NCBI GenBank assembly: GCA_928212115.1
Contig: CAKMRJ010005523.1
Span: forward strand, 242,660,016-242,724,015
Direction of reading: 5' to 3'
Length of the DNA stretch: 64,000 bases
Source of the DNA: Lactuca virosa
Taxonomy: Eukaryota; Streptophyta; Magnoliopsida; Asterales; Asteraceae
The notes under the pieces are model-generated. The model was not told the DNA's origin, did no database searches, and saw nothing but the letters and a program-made list of their open reading frames with translations. The translations under genes and the position numbers were made by a program. Of the stretch, positions 11,727 through 22,244 are shown piece by piece. How positions within the stretch are numbered: position 1 is the first letter of the stretch; each line of letters begins with the position of its first letter.

Positions 11727-12962
11727 CTATGCCGCCACATTCCTTGCCTTAGGGCAGTCTCTCTTGTAGTGTCCAGCCTCACCGCACCCATAACACGCCT
11801 GGCCCACACCGACTCCAGGGACTTGGGTGATTGGTCGTGTCGGTGCCTTACAGAAACGGGCAGTGTGCCCTTTCCTGTTGCAGTTGTTGCAGTGCATCTC
11901 CCGACAATTTCCGTTGTGATGGAAATTGCATTTGCTGCACTTCGGTAGGTTCCCAACATATTGCTTCGCTGATGTAGGGGTAACAGGAGCAGCAGTGGGG
12001 GTAGTAGCGGCATGGACGCCACTATATGTTGCTTCTTGGAAGGTTCTTGTGAAACTGACTCTTCCTCTTGTTCCAAAACTTCTTCTTGGTTGTTGTTGGT
12101 TTTGTTGTTTGTTGTTGTTTCCTATGGTTTGCTCTGAAACCGCAGTTGCGAAGCCTTGGCAGACTCCATGGTCAACGAGATCTTGTGCCAACTGTTTGGC
12201 ACTATCGAAAGTGACTGGTTTGGAAGCTAGTACACTTCCTCGAATCTGGGGTGACAGTCCCCAGATGTACCTCTCGATCTTCTTGCTCTCTAGAGCAACC
12301 ATCCCTGGGCAAAGGATTGCCAAATCACTAAACCTATTGGTATAGGTTGTGATGTCCGAGCCTACCATAGTAAGGCCCCAAAGTTCCTGCTCTAGCTTTT
12401 GTACTTCGCCCCTTGGACAGTACTCTTGCATTAACATTTGCTTTAGATTCTCCCAGCCCATAGAATTTGCCACTACCAGAGTTAGTGACTTGACATGGCC
12501 ATTCCACCACGTCAGAGCTCTCTCGGAGAATGTACAAGCAGCAAACTTTACCTTGCTCCCTTCCAGACATGCACAGATCTCGAAAACCGCTTCTGTTTTC
12601 TCTATCCACTGCGATAGAGCCATTATCCCTCCGGATCCATTAAAAGATATGGGATTGCTATTGGTGAAGTCCTTGAAGGTGCAATCCCCTGAACGACCCT
12701 GATGTTGGCCATTCGTAGAGCTATTTACTCCCCCTCCGGACCCATTATTACTTATCTGAGCCATTGTCGCTGTCACTGCAGCTGTTACAGCAGCTATTAA
12801 GACGACATTATCCGTTGATGGGGGTGGTGGTGGAGGTGTTGCGGTTGTTGATACGACGTGTAGATCTGCGGGGCGGCATCGTGCTGCTAAAGAAATAGAA
12901 TGAAGACCATAAGTCTTTAATGATTGGAAGTCGTGTGTTAATAAATTTGTTATTTTCATCAA
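11727..12962 (-). pseudogene. Gag (capsid plus two-part zinc-knuckle nucleocapsid), Tekay-like
   Basis: An open frame of 411 codons. The capsid region is recognisable (TWWNGHVKSL, MGWENLKQMLMQEYCP, LEQELWGLTMVGSDITTYTN, FSDLAILCPGMV). It is followed by a basic Gln-rich stretch, then MHCNNCNRKGHTARFCK and CYGCGEAGHYKRDCP, two CCHC knuckles that bind the RNA genome. The N-terminal ~60 residues (poly-Pro, Ala/Val-rich) are not typical of capsid, and the first ATG may not be the original start. It ends just before the protease, in a different frame. Confidence 0.88.
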
Positions 12963-13232
12963 TTTATGAATTTGACTGACCTACCCAAGGTTTAGAGCTT
13001 GATTCATAATAAAAGTTTGTATAATGATAGATAGACTTATGAATCTGAGTGGTATTCAAAGAATTAACACACAAATAAATTTCTTTACATATATTAAACA
13101 TACGTTGAGTTACATTTTGAAGTTAGGAAAATTTCGACCCTTCTAAGGGTCTCCGATACAGAAGTTAAAGAAAAGTAAGACTTTTAGCCGAGTTCCTATT
13201 CTATAACAAAATTTTTGGGATTCGAGCAAGTA

Positions 13233-13841
13233 CTACTTGCGACGTAGGTTGCGCTTGGAGCTCGACTCCGTGTCTGATTGCTTTGCTTCCATAAGACGCC
13301 TATCAAAAGCGGCTTGCTGTTCCCTCATTTCCCTTATCTCAGAGAGGGCTGCAATCAGTTGCTCTTGGAATGTGTCGGTGCGGAGTTGGGCATTTCCTGT
13401 AAACCTGTCCAGTCGACGGATGTCGGAAGTGTGAACTTGTACTTCCACGTTGACTTCACGAATCCGGTTTGCTTCAACCCCGGATTGATAGGACTGGTTG
13501 GCTAGTTTGCCCACCATGACTGGGAGTGCTCGGTCGGCTGAAGCTCCACCCCTGACGTCGTAGAAGTCCCGACACATACCATAGGGAGGACGTAATCCTT
13601 GCTGTCGGCTCCAATGGTGAATGTGACTTCCCCAAATGGGAGTTGGTCCCTGAAAGTTTCTCCTAAATGCAGGAGGTTGAGCGACTGGTGGGTTGATTAC
13701 TTCTGGCTCTGAGTCTGTCCCAGAGTCTTCCCCTTCCTCCAACTCTATAGGTTCCTCATCTTCTTCGGGGTCCTCCTCTACCCATCCTCCATTGCCCTGA
13801 TTCGGGTAGTAGGGATCCCCTGGTGGGTGGAATCCAGCCAT
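13233..13841 (-). CDS. Extra 202-codon ORF between leader and gag of the Tekay-like element
   Basis: An uninterrupted - strand frame from ATG at 13841 to the stop near 13233, in an element whose other genes are all broken. The product has a Gly/Pro-rich N-terminus (MAGFHPPGDPYYPNQGNGGW). A strongly acidic tract follows (roughly residues 20-50, EEDPEEDEEPIELEEGEDSG). The middle part carries HHWSRQQGLRPPYGM and PVMVGKL, and the C-terminal part is probably coiled-coil (about residues 125-185), with a basic tail. I recognise no enzymatic motif. It lies ~270 bp upstream of the gag frame. It could be a Gag N-terminal extension separated by a stop, or an accessory protein. I do not assign a function. 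Confidence 0.65.
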   Translation of the reverse strand: MAGFHPPGDPYYPNQGNGGWVEEDPEEDEEPIELEEGEDSGTDSEPEVINPPVAQPPAFRRNFQGPTPIWGSHIHHWSRQQGLRPPYGMCRDFYDVRGGASADRALPVMVGKLANQSYQSGVEANRIREVNVEVQVHTSDIRRLDRFTGNAQLRTDTFQEQLIAALSEIREMREQQAAFDRRLMEAKQSDTESSSKRNLRRK

Positions 13842-14312
13842 TGTGTCTGTGCGAGAATAGAGATATGAGAATTGTCAAGAAATTAAAACATGTAAATCTA
13901 AACATGTAAGTTAAACTATTGAATTTACCAAATACTCCTATAGTATTTAAGTTTGTATGTTTGATACCAGTTTTTTATTTTTTTTGACTTGTTGCTCACT
14001 ACGACCATTCCTCGACATACATTAGTCCGATCTCGGATAAATATAGTTGATCAGGCTATATTCGTCCCAAATCCGATTACATATTCCGAGGCCTAGTCGT
14101 AGTGTCCAACTTGTCTTAATACTTCTTGTATAGTTCTAACTATGAAAATAAATTGTTGTATGCATGTATTTGTGCTTTTACGACCCAAATAATTTAAGTT
14201 GAATGAAATGCGGTTTAGGTGTAAAAACGTTTTGTCAGAGAGTTTTAGTCCCTATGCATTTATAGTTTGTATATCCTATGTGGTTCGATATACTTAGTTC
14301 ACTATAAACAAT
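13842..14312 (-). other. Untranslated leader of the Tekay-like element
   Basis: Lies between the primer binding site and the first ORF. It is AT-rich, with no frame or recognisable RNA structure that I can support. Confidence 0.6.
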
Positions 14313-14324
14313 GCTCTGATACCA
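14313..14324 (-). other. Primer binding site (tRNA-iMet type)
   Basis: The - strand reads TGGTATCAGAGC, the common plant initiator tRNA-Met complement. It starts three bases inside the 5' LTR boundary. Confidence 0.9.
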
Positions 14325-14327
14325 ATC

Positions 14328-17300
14328 TGTCACACCCCCAAACCAGAACGGCGGAAACGTTCGAGGGCGGATGACTTCATGTAGTATCGTAACAGTTAAA
14401 TACATAGTAAAGAAAGTAAAACAACCATCATATATATAATTTAAAAGTTACATTGTTGAATGATACTTGTTTCAAAACAAATTACAATATGATGACAAAA
14501 TGAGTTTTAAACTAACGCCTTAGCGTCACTTCTCCAAAAGCTGATGTTTACCTGTATTACTGAATCCCTGAGAATACAAGTAGTTTTGAAAGAGTAGATC
14601 AACAATTAAGCTGGTGAGTTCATAAGTATTTAATGTCAATGTTTGTATAAATCTGATGAAATGTTTGTATATGTTTGAATGATGTTTGTATTGTTTGAAA
14701 CTTCTAGAAAATCCATATTTCCTACTAGTATAAAAGTAGTCTTCTACCAAGACCCGACTGTTTTGAATGTTTGCTTCTAGAAATCCAATATTTTTCCATA
14801 AGTGTGTGGTAGTTTAAAAGTTCCAAAACTGTAATGCAATAGTGTTTCTCATGCCTAGAATAGTAGATTTATGTATGTATAAAATCACTAAGGCATTTGA
14901 TGACCCCGTAAATCAACGTGTTTTTAATACTCCATGTGAGTTTTATAACCATGCTATTGACCCAGACTGCCTGTAACAACGTTCTTCAGGCGTTGGAATG
15001 TTATGACGTTTGTCACCCAGACGTGCCGGTCTAACTGTATCTAACAGTTTAGGTGCGGGATTGTCAATCCCGTATAGATCTATACACAAGTATCACGCTC
15101 TCCCTACAAGAGATTATGGTATATAATACAGGACTTTAACTGCATACTTGAAAGTACGTGAAGTTGAATGTCTCACAAAACTTAGTATCAAATAGATTTA
15201 CGTATGAAAAGTCCATTTGTTCTTGTATATGAAAGTATTTCCTTGATATAGTACTTATAGTAGTATGTAAAATCTCATGATTCTAGTAAACTATACCTAT
15301 TATAGTTTTTCCAAAAGTGTGTTTCGTTTGTATAGTAAATCCTAGTGTAATGTCGACTTTGAATGTAAAGTATAACATTTGTAATAACATTATTGAAAAT
15401 TTATACTCAAAATATAAATAAAGTGTTTGAAATTTATATAACAACATGTTTCATTCCAAAAGACAAGTGTTATCGTGATATGTTGTATGAGAACGTTTTC
15501 GTACGATAGTTATAATCACATATGATTGATTTCAAACAAAAGCATAGCAAAAGATTGATGTTTTCACACGAGGATAATCGTGTTTTTACTTGTATTCCCC
15601 CCCCCCCCTTAAAAGTGTATAAAAGCATTTACAAAGCATTTGAAAACTTGGTTGTAGGGGTATGAACTCACTTAATAGCTCGAAGAAGGTGAGACGAAAC
15701 CTCGACTTGAGAAAGTTGATTTTCTCGGAATTCTCTAGAATCTCGGGAATCTCGGAAATCTCGGGAGTGTAAAACCTTCCTTCGTAACTTGGATGTGAAG
15801 ACCGGGGCTTCGGGATGGCTTCGGGGGTTTAAAGCCAGAGCTTCGGCATGAGAAAGGAAGAAATGAGCAAAATGGCCGGCACCCTCGCATCCTATTTATA
15901 GGGGTGTGAGAGGCTTCGTACGCTTGGCGTACTTCGGAGTTACGCGGGGCGTAGGGCCTTTGCTAGGCCTGTTGAAAAAACCTGAAACCTGTCCTACCTA
16001 CCCGACCCGTTCTGAATTCGGGTAGAATGGGTCGGGTAGAACGGGTAACGGGTATGAACACTCGGGTAATAGGTTAACCCGATATAATATAGGTCGGGTT
16101 TTAGGTATGAATATTTATTTTCGGGTTTATACCGAATTCGTTTTTTAAATAATACCAAATATACCTGCAGTCACGTACGCACACTTCAAATAAAACAAAA
16201 CCCTTCATTTCCTTCTTTGAACGACGGCTCGACAGTCGACGCAAACTTGCAAAGGGAATACGACGTTGAAGCTGAAGTCCTGAACCGTCATCATAATTCT
16301 CAGTTTCTCACTATCGCACGGAATTGAATTAAAAAAGTACATAACATATTATAATGATTTGTATTGTTATTATATATGTACTTGTTAATTGTATGGAGTA
16401 TTTTCCTACCCGATTCTTTATTAAACCAACCAACATGTAAAACTAAAAAAAATTAAAAAATTTATCAATAAGTGTCATTTAAGAAATTTTCGGGTATACC
16501 CGATAATTACCCGACCCGACCTCAAACCCGAAACCCGAAAACCCGAATTACAATATAGGTCGGGTATCGGGTATTATTTTCTTAAGGAAATACCCGTTCT
16601 ACCCGACCTGTTCTACCCGACCTGTTCTACCCGAAACCCGAAAATTTTACCCGTTCGACACCCCTAGCCTTCGCAGCTCGTACGCTGTACGTACGAGGGT
16701 ACGCTGGGCGTAGCGAATGTCACTGCTTACGTACTTTGGATGGGAGGGCTTCTGTCCGATGGGAGAGCCTGTTGCCTGATGGGACGAGGCTCCTACCCTC
16801 TGGTACGCTGGGCGTAACTCATTACGTTGGGCGTAATTGTATTTCCACAACTTCTAAATTACGTAACTTTCGCGTACGAGCTCCGTTTTTCGCGTTCTTT
16901 ATATCCACGCGTAGGTGAGACTGTACTCTAGAACTTTCATTTAGGCTTCGTCGACTAGTTTTGACTTTATTTTTAATTATATATTTTTAATAGGCCGGGA
17001 CACGAAAAGTCCGTTAAAAATCCATAACTTCTTCATCCGATGTCCGCTTTCGTCAGACTTTTTACCGTTGTGCTACCATTGACGAGATCTTCGATTCTCG
17101 TTTAGATTGTTTCGGCCAAACATCCCTCGATCTCTATTTCGAGTTTTTAGTTGTCTACTGCTATCCCAAAACTTAGAAAAATCATAACTTCCTCATACAA
17201 AGTCAGATTTTAACGTTCTTTTTATGCACGTTCACGGTTTGGTATAATCTACGACTTTCGTTTAGATACCTAAGGCTAAAAAGTATTTTATTGCAAATTT

Positions 17301-17551
17301 CACTTTTTACGTTTGTCAGTGTTTTACCGGTTTTGACACGAATTTTTGATTGGTCATAACTTCTTCGTTATAACTAAGATTTTTGTGTTCTTTATATTTC
17401 TGAAAACCTTGACACGATAACTATCATTTTAGGCAACCCAATAGAGACTTTTGAACATTTTATTTTTGACGCTAATTTCATTATATCAAAAGAGATTACA
17501 ATTCTTGACTTTGTAGGTCATTACATTGATTCGAAATATCGGGTTGTCACA
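14328..17551 (-). repeat. 5' LTR of the Tekay-like element, interrupted by a hAT-type insertion
   Basis: Begins TGTCACACCCCC and ends GGGTTGTCACA. It matches 5101-8310 apart from the single-copy promoter region and the 703-bp insertion at 15964-16666. A TATA box (CCTATTTATAGG on +) is at 15891-15902. The near-palindrome pair TACGCTTGGCGTA / TACGCGGGGCGTA (15919-15931 and 15941-15953) lies just upstream of it in the direction of transcription. The insertion is immediately beyond that pair. Confidence 0.92.
15964..16666. mobile_element. Non-autonomous hAT-type element (703 bp)
   Basis: Absent from the sister LTR. It is flanked by an 8-bp duplication with one mismatch (GCCTTTGC at 15956-15963, GCCTTCGC at 16667-16674). 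The ends are inverted: TAGGCCTGTTGAA at the left and TAGGGGTGTCGAA read inward from the right. Eight-base duplications and TAGGG-type ends are hallmarks of hAT transposons. Subterminal DNA is packed with CGGGT/ACCCG units (about 16000-16140 and 16490-16650), also arranged as inverted repeats. There is no transposase frame. Confidence 0.88.
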
Positions 17552-17556
17552 TATTC
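17552..17556. repeat. Target-site duplication TATTC, right copy
   Basis: Directly follows the right LTR and matches 5096-5100. The copia sequence resumes behind it. Confidence 0.9.
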
Positions 17557-18043
17557 AAACCGAGATATATGAGTTGTTGACTATAAATTGGTTGTGCATT
17601 GATGATACGAAAACGCATCGGTAACTTGATGTCATAAAGCGTATCGTTGTGCATGATTTAACGAGTAGTTAGTACAAGCATATAATGTCAAAGTTTATCT
17701 GTTCCTTTTATTCTAAGAAGGATCAAAAGCGATATTTGGGCCCCTCGATGATGTGTTTTGACCTATGTACCGGGCCCGGTCAGAACTAAGTTGATGTATT
17801 CAATTATGTTCTATGTCAAACTAATCGGAAATCGGGAAACTAATTGCAAGACAATGAGTATGACTATGTTCCATGTATTTGTCCGCTGACATCTTGAAGA
17901 ATAGAGGAATATATGATCACTTATTTAAGGACAGTCACTGACTGGGTCAGAGTTTGACAACGGCTATTGGAAACTACAATTGCTAATCGGATCTTGAAGT
18001 TACATTGACAGTTATAGTTATTAGACTTATCCAAGTGGGAGAC
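17557..18043 (+). mobile_element. Copia 3' noncoding region, right part, with polypurine tract
   Basis: Continues the segment broken at 5100 and matches 3030-3518 (AAAACGCA.C.GTAACTTG, AAAGCGATAT, AATCGGAA.TCGGGAAAC). It ends in CCAAGTGGGAGAC, the polypurine tract before the LTR. Confidence 0.82.
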
Positions 18044-18796
18044 TGTTGGATTTGGTGTCTAAGCCCATAACTATATCTGGTATGTACTTGACAAGATTGT
18101 AGCATGGTCCTTTCGGGTTGCCTTCACCAGTGCAATTTGATAGGATGGACTTTTGAGAATAAGATTATTGGTGATTTATTAATATATTATAAGTATAATA
18201 TATTAATTGAGAAATCATATTATTTAATTAGTATTGGTCAAGAATTAATTTGGAATTAATTTTGTGATCAAAAGTGACTAATTAAATCTAAGGGGTTGAT
18301 TATCTAAATCATCCATTCTTATAGTGTGGGCCAAAGATCCATTAGGGTGGGCTAAGTGGTTCATGGATAGTCCATGGAGCTTTAACCCATGGAGCCTAAG
18401 GGATATGGAAGGTCATGGTGCATTAGGGTTTCATGGATGAAACCCTAGCCTTGAGAAAACACTATAAAAGCCCCCCTTGGTGTCAAAATCAGTGACACAT
18501 GTACACAAGAGCATAAAATCGATTTTTGAAGCTACAAGTCTTATTCTCTTAATCCTCCTTTGCATATTGGTGTTTGTGACACATTAGAGGCACAACATTT
18601 GAGGTGCTCAAGCTTCCAAGGTCAAGAACTACACAAGAGGTAAGTTATCTAACTAGTTGTTACTTTGAATTGTATGCTAGTTAAGTTATATGCTTTGGAA
18701 ATTTGAAAATGCGTGTATAATTAGAGAAAACATAGTTCCAAAGCATCTATGGTTGCATGTGCACCATAGGAGTTTTATAGTTCTTAAAACCCAACA
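18044..18796 (+). repeat. Ty1/copia LTR (copy B)
   Basis: Starts TGTTGGATTTGG and ends AAAACCCAACA, giving the standard TG...CA and short inverted ends TGTTGG/CCAACA. It is the partner of 3519-4300. Its end is directly joined to Ty3 LTR-like DNA. Confidence 0.85.
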
Positions 18797-19750
18797 CCTA
18801 AGGGTAAAGTTCGAAACTTTACCCTTCTAGACATCATATTGAAGGAGATCTAAGATTTGGAGTTCCTAGATTCGATGGAAACAACTTAATGCATTAAGTT
18901 GCTGGATTTATGGCTAACTCGGCGAGTTCATTAGCGAACTCGGTGAGTTGATAGGATTTTTCCCGATCTGTGCAGTTAATGGAGAAACACGACGAGTTGA
19001 AGGACAAATCGGAGTGTTGGGTCAACATGGGCCGTTGACTTTGACTTTTGACTTTAGTATTTGACCAAGTTTGACCTATAAGGGGGGTTTTGGGGCATTT
19101 TGGGTTGCATTTAAGGAATTTCTTATATTTAGGGGTTGAATATAGCTGATATTCGGAGCTGGGACCTAGTCAACTATTGTTCAGTATTCAAGGTGAGTCT
19201 TTTCACTACACTCATGGGTCGAAGGCACCAAAGTCGGCCCATTCATTGATATGAAATGTTTTGTCATGGAATATGTAATGGTTTCTATTTGATCTATTTG
19301 TAAATTATGTGAAGATCATGGGAGGAGCCCATGGCACTTGGCAAGACCATGGGAGGAGCCCATGGCTCGGGGATATAAGACCATGGGGGTAGCCCATGGC
19401 ATTCCAAATGAAGACCATAGATGGATTCCATGGAAAACTTATATGTATGTGTGCATAACATTATGTGATTATGTGTCTCGTGTGTTTTGGGAAACTCACT
19501 AAGCGTGTGCTTACAATTTTATTGGATGTTTCAGGTACTTCTAGCTCTAAGGGCGAGGGCCCAGCTTGATGGTGCAGTGTGCACTCTCCAACATTTTTCC
19601 CAGTAGTTATTATGGACACTCTAATCTTTCTGAATAATATGTTGATGTATTGGATTTTTGGAAACAATTTATGATGGGAATTTCTAATTATTAAACATGG
19701 ATTGTTAATATTTAAATGAAAATTTTTACTTGAAATTTTGGGCTATTACA
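18797..19750 (+). repeat. Ty3/gypsy LTR fragment, + orientation
   Basis: The right end GGGCTATTACA is a typical Ty3 LTR terminus, and the block TTTCAGGTACTTCTAG... is shared with 23740 and 42390. It includes the AACTCGGCGAGTT / AACTCGGTGAGTT pair (from 18917 and 18938), a GTTGACTTTGACTTTTGAC run, a TATA-like TATATTTA near 19124 and three copies of an AGACCATGGG..AGCCCATGG unit (19316-19410). The left end is lost where the copia LTR begins. Confidence 0.7.
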
Positions 19751-20640
19751 CCATACCCCTAGTTTGACACACCCCATCATGCAGTTTCCCACACTTTCCA
19801 CAGTGGCCCTGGTCCTACTGCCCTCTAGCCCGCGAATCAAAAGTCGTACGCATCTTCACAAAGCCCTCCCAAGATCTATCTAAATCTCTCGCTCTCGGGC
19901 TTTAGCAATCATAGCTTACAAGGTCTTGCAGCTCAACAGGCCCACAAAATCCTGAATGTCATCCTGCAACATATCATGTTATCTCGTCTTCTTCATCTCC
20001 TCATACACAACATATTGCATGACCAGCAAAGCCCTCTCCCTGAACTTGGTGGTGATCTCCGCCATAGTCTCTGCCCTTTGGCGAAGGTTCTGAAACTCGC
20101 TCGCCAGCTGTTTCACCTTAATGGCAGGTGAAAAAATTCCCGAAACCTCGTCACAAAATCATTCCAGGACATGGCCACCATGGACTCAGATCCCAAAGAG
20201 TGACCAACTTCCTCCCGCCATTCACAGGCTCCATCCCCCAGAAGGCAAGATGCAAATTCCACCTTCGATCCCTCATGGCAGAAACTAGTTTGTTGAGCAT
20301 TCTCCATGTCAGCAATCCTGCCTACTAGAAATAGGGTCCTTCTCCTCGAAGAACTCTAGGGATCTACAAGAATTGAAATCCCGAAAAGAGAAAGCCCGTG
20401 CCCCAATCTGACCACCACAATCTCTGCACGAAAATCCCCAATCTGCTTATCCAACAACTCCACAATCACCTCATTGATGGTACCAAACATCAAAGGAGTC
20501 GCCTCCAACATACCGCAAGCGATCTCTGACGAAAGGAACCCACATATCCTCTCATCAATCAGCTCAACAGCAGAGCTTGAACCTGAACCTAAACTAGAAA
20601 CTCCTTCACGAGTGCTCATCACCATACTGAAAAGCAACCA
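19751..20640 (-). pseudogene. Ty3/gypsy gag fragment
   Basis: Read on the - strand. From about 20613 there is an N-terminal Gag-like segment (MSTREGVSSLGSGSSSAVEL, ERICGFLSSEIACGMLEATP, FGTINEVIVELLDKQ). Then, in another frame (20307-20113), comes the capsid block NAQQTSFCHEGSKVEFASCL, EWREEVGHSLGSESMVAMSW and NDFVTRFREFFHLP. It is damaged by frameshifts and cut off at 19750 where a + strand LTR ends. No pol follows. Confidence 0.75.
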
Positions 20641-21763
20641 AACAAATGATCAGAACATACCCGAAGAATTCCTCATCCTATAGGCTTGTCAGAATCCTCG
20701 TGACTTTCCTTGATTCGAGTATGGATCATGTGCTTTCAGTAGTACGGGCCCAATACTACATTCCATACATATCCATACTTTCCTCAAGAATCATCTCGGA
20801 TCATCTAAGCCACCTTCTTACAATGATATTCCCATAACCTACTAAACAACGCACCATTCACACCAAAACACTCCCTAAGCTCTCCTAAGGTCCCCACCTC
20901 ATCCTGCCATCAGTTGCTGAAGAACTCCTACTAATGTAAGCTAACTACTTCATGAATACAATTGCATCCAACAAAACTAAAATAATATTTTGACTAAAAG
21001 ACTAAACCCTACAATGTTTAGACTCAAATGAGAGCTGATCAATAGGGCCAAATCAATCATTCTAAAACTATTTAACATTTGCAGCATGTAACTTAACATA
21101 TCCATTTAATGTTTAACTCACATCCATATGAGTCCCACAAATCACAAAGCAAGCAACATTCAAGCAGTAACACCCTATAGACCACAAAACATAAAAAATG
21201 CATCCTCCAGCTAACTTGCTTATGCGATGCTAGGAACTTCTACCAACACTGTTGGTTGCCTTATGAATGAAAATTACACATAATACAATATCAAATAGAT
21301 TTTCGAATAAATGATTCTATCCTAAGCCCACAACCAATCTAGGAACAGGAAATAAGGCTAAATCAGTCATTATAGGGCTATATGATCCTAACTGTATATA
21401 ATTTTGAAACATGCACTTAGCAATTAATTTTACCACATAGATTCCAAATAAGACATAACATCTAATTCCTCCTAGGCTACAAGGCATCACGAATCAAGCC
21501 ATTTTATCATGCGATTCCTGAAGGTATCCTTAGCCCTATCTTAGCATACAAACGTTCCATAAAATATAACATATCAACATGTATGGGTATTATGGGAATC
21601 GCTTACTTGAGCTCGGCTGATTACACGTATCACACCCCTTTCTTTGTAAATCTCTTTTTACAAAAATCATTTTCTTTTAAAAAGATTACCAATCACTCAG
21701 TTTGAGTTTATAAACACTCGAGAGTGTACCTGAATCCCTCAAACCAAGGATCTGGTACTAACT
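20641..21763 (-). other. Leader of the same Ty3 element, with a degenerate primer binding site
   Basis: Noncoding DNA between gag and the LTR. Just inside the LTR boundary is TCTGGTACTAAC (21751-21762), which differs by two bases from the tRNA-Met type site on the other strand. Nothing else is recognisable. Confidence 0.6.
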
Positions 21764-22194
21764 TGTAACGTCCCAAAAATACCAACAATTTTTTTTTCAT
21801 TTTTAAACCATTAGATCCATACAACCATTTGTTCAAAACCAATCAAACTAAATGTATTTGTGTAACATCAGAGTAATACAATAACAATCAGTGCGGAAAA
21901 GCCATCAGGGGATGTTGTGCAGTCAAGTCGGGCCCTTCCCTTTGGAACTGGAAGTTCCTGAAAACTTTTAAATCACAAAACTGTAATCACAAAACTTAGT
22001 GAGTTCCAAAAATACCACATACCATACATAGGATAAAGAATGATATGGGTCACCCATAGTCTTACTATCACTATCATCCATGAGACAATCATGGTCTTTT
22101 CTTGCCACACCAGGAGCCAAATCCTGGTCTTACGTACAAGTGCCAAGAGCCACCTCCTGGTGTTCCATGTAAACATCACAAACACAACTAGCAT

Positions 22195-22244
<50 letters not shown>

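Larger units (their letters stand above)
5101..17551 (-). mobile_element. Complete Ty3/gypsy chromovirus (Tekay-like), coding on the - strand
   Basis: A 12.45 kb element with two ~3.2 kb LTRs, a tRNA-iMet type primer binding site (14313-14324), an extra ORF, gag, protease, RT, RNase H, integrase with chromodomain, a polypurine tract next to the 3' LTR and a perfect 5-bp target duplication. Domain order PR-RT-RH-IN is that of Ty3/gypsy. The C-terminal chromodomain and the HPGSDKMYLDLKKLYWWPNMK zinc-finger region point to the Tekay/Del group. Frameshifts and stops split gag-pol into at least seven frames, so the copy is dead. It is nested in a copia relic. Confidence 0.93.

Noticed and set aside
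8370..12962. Numerous + strand frames opposite gag-pol
   Set aside because: They are shadows of the - strand Tekay-like genes, with no independent support.
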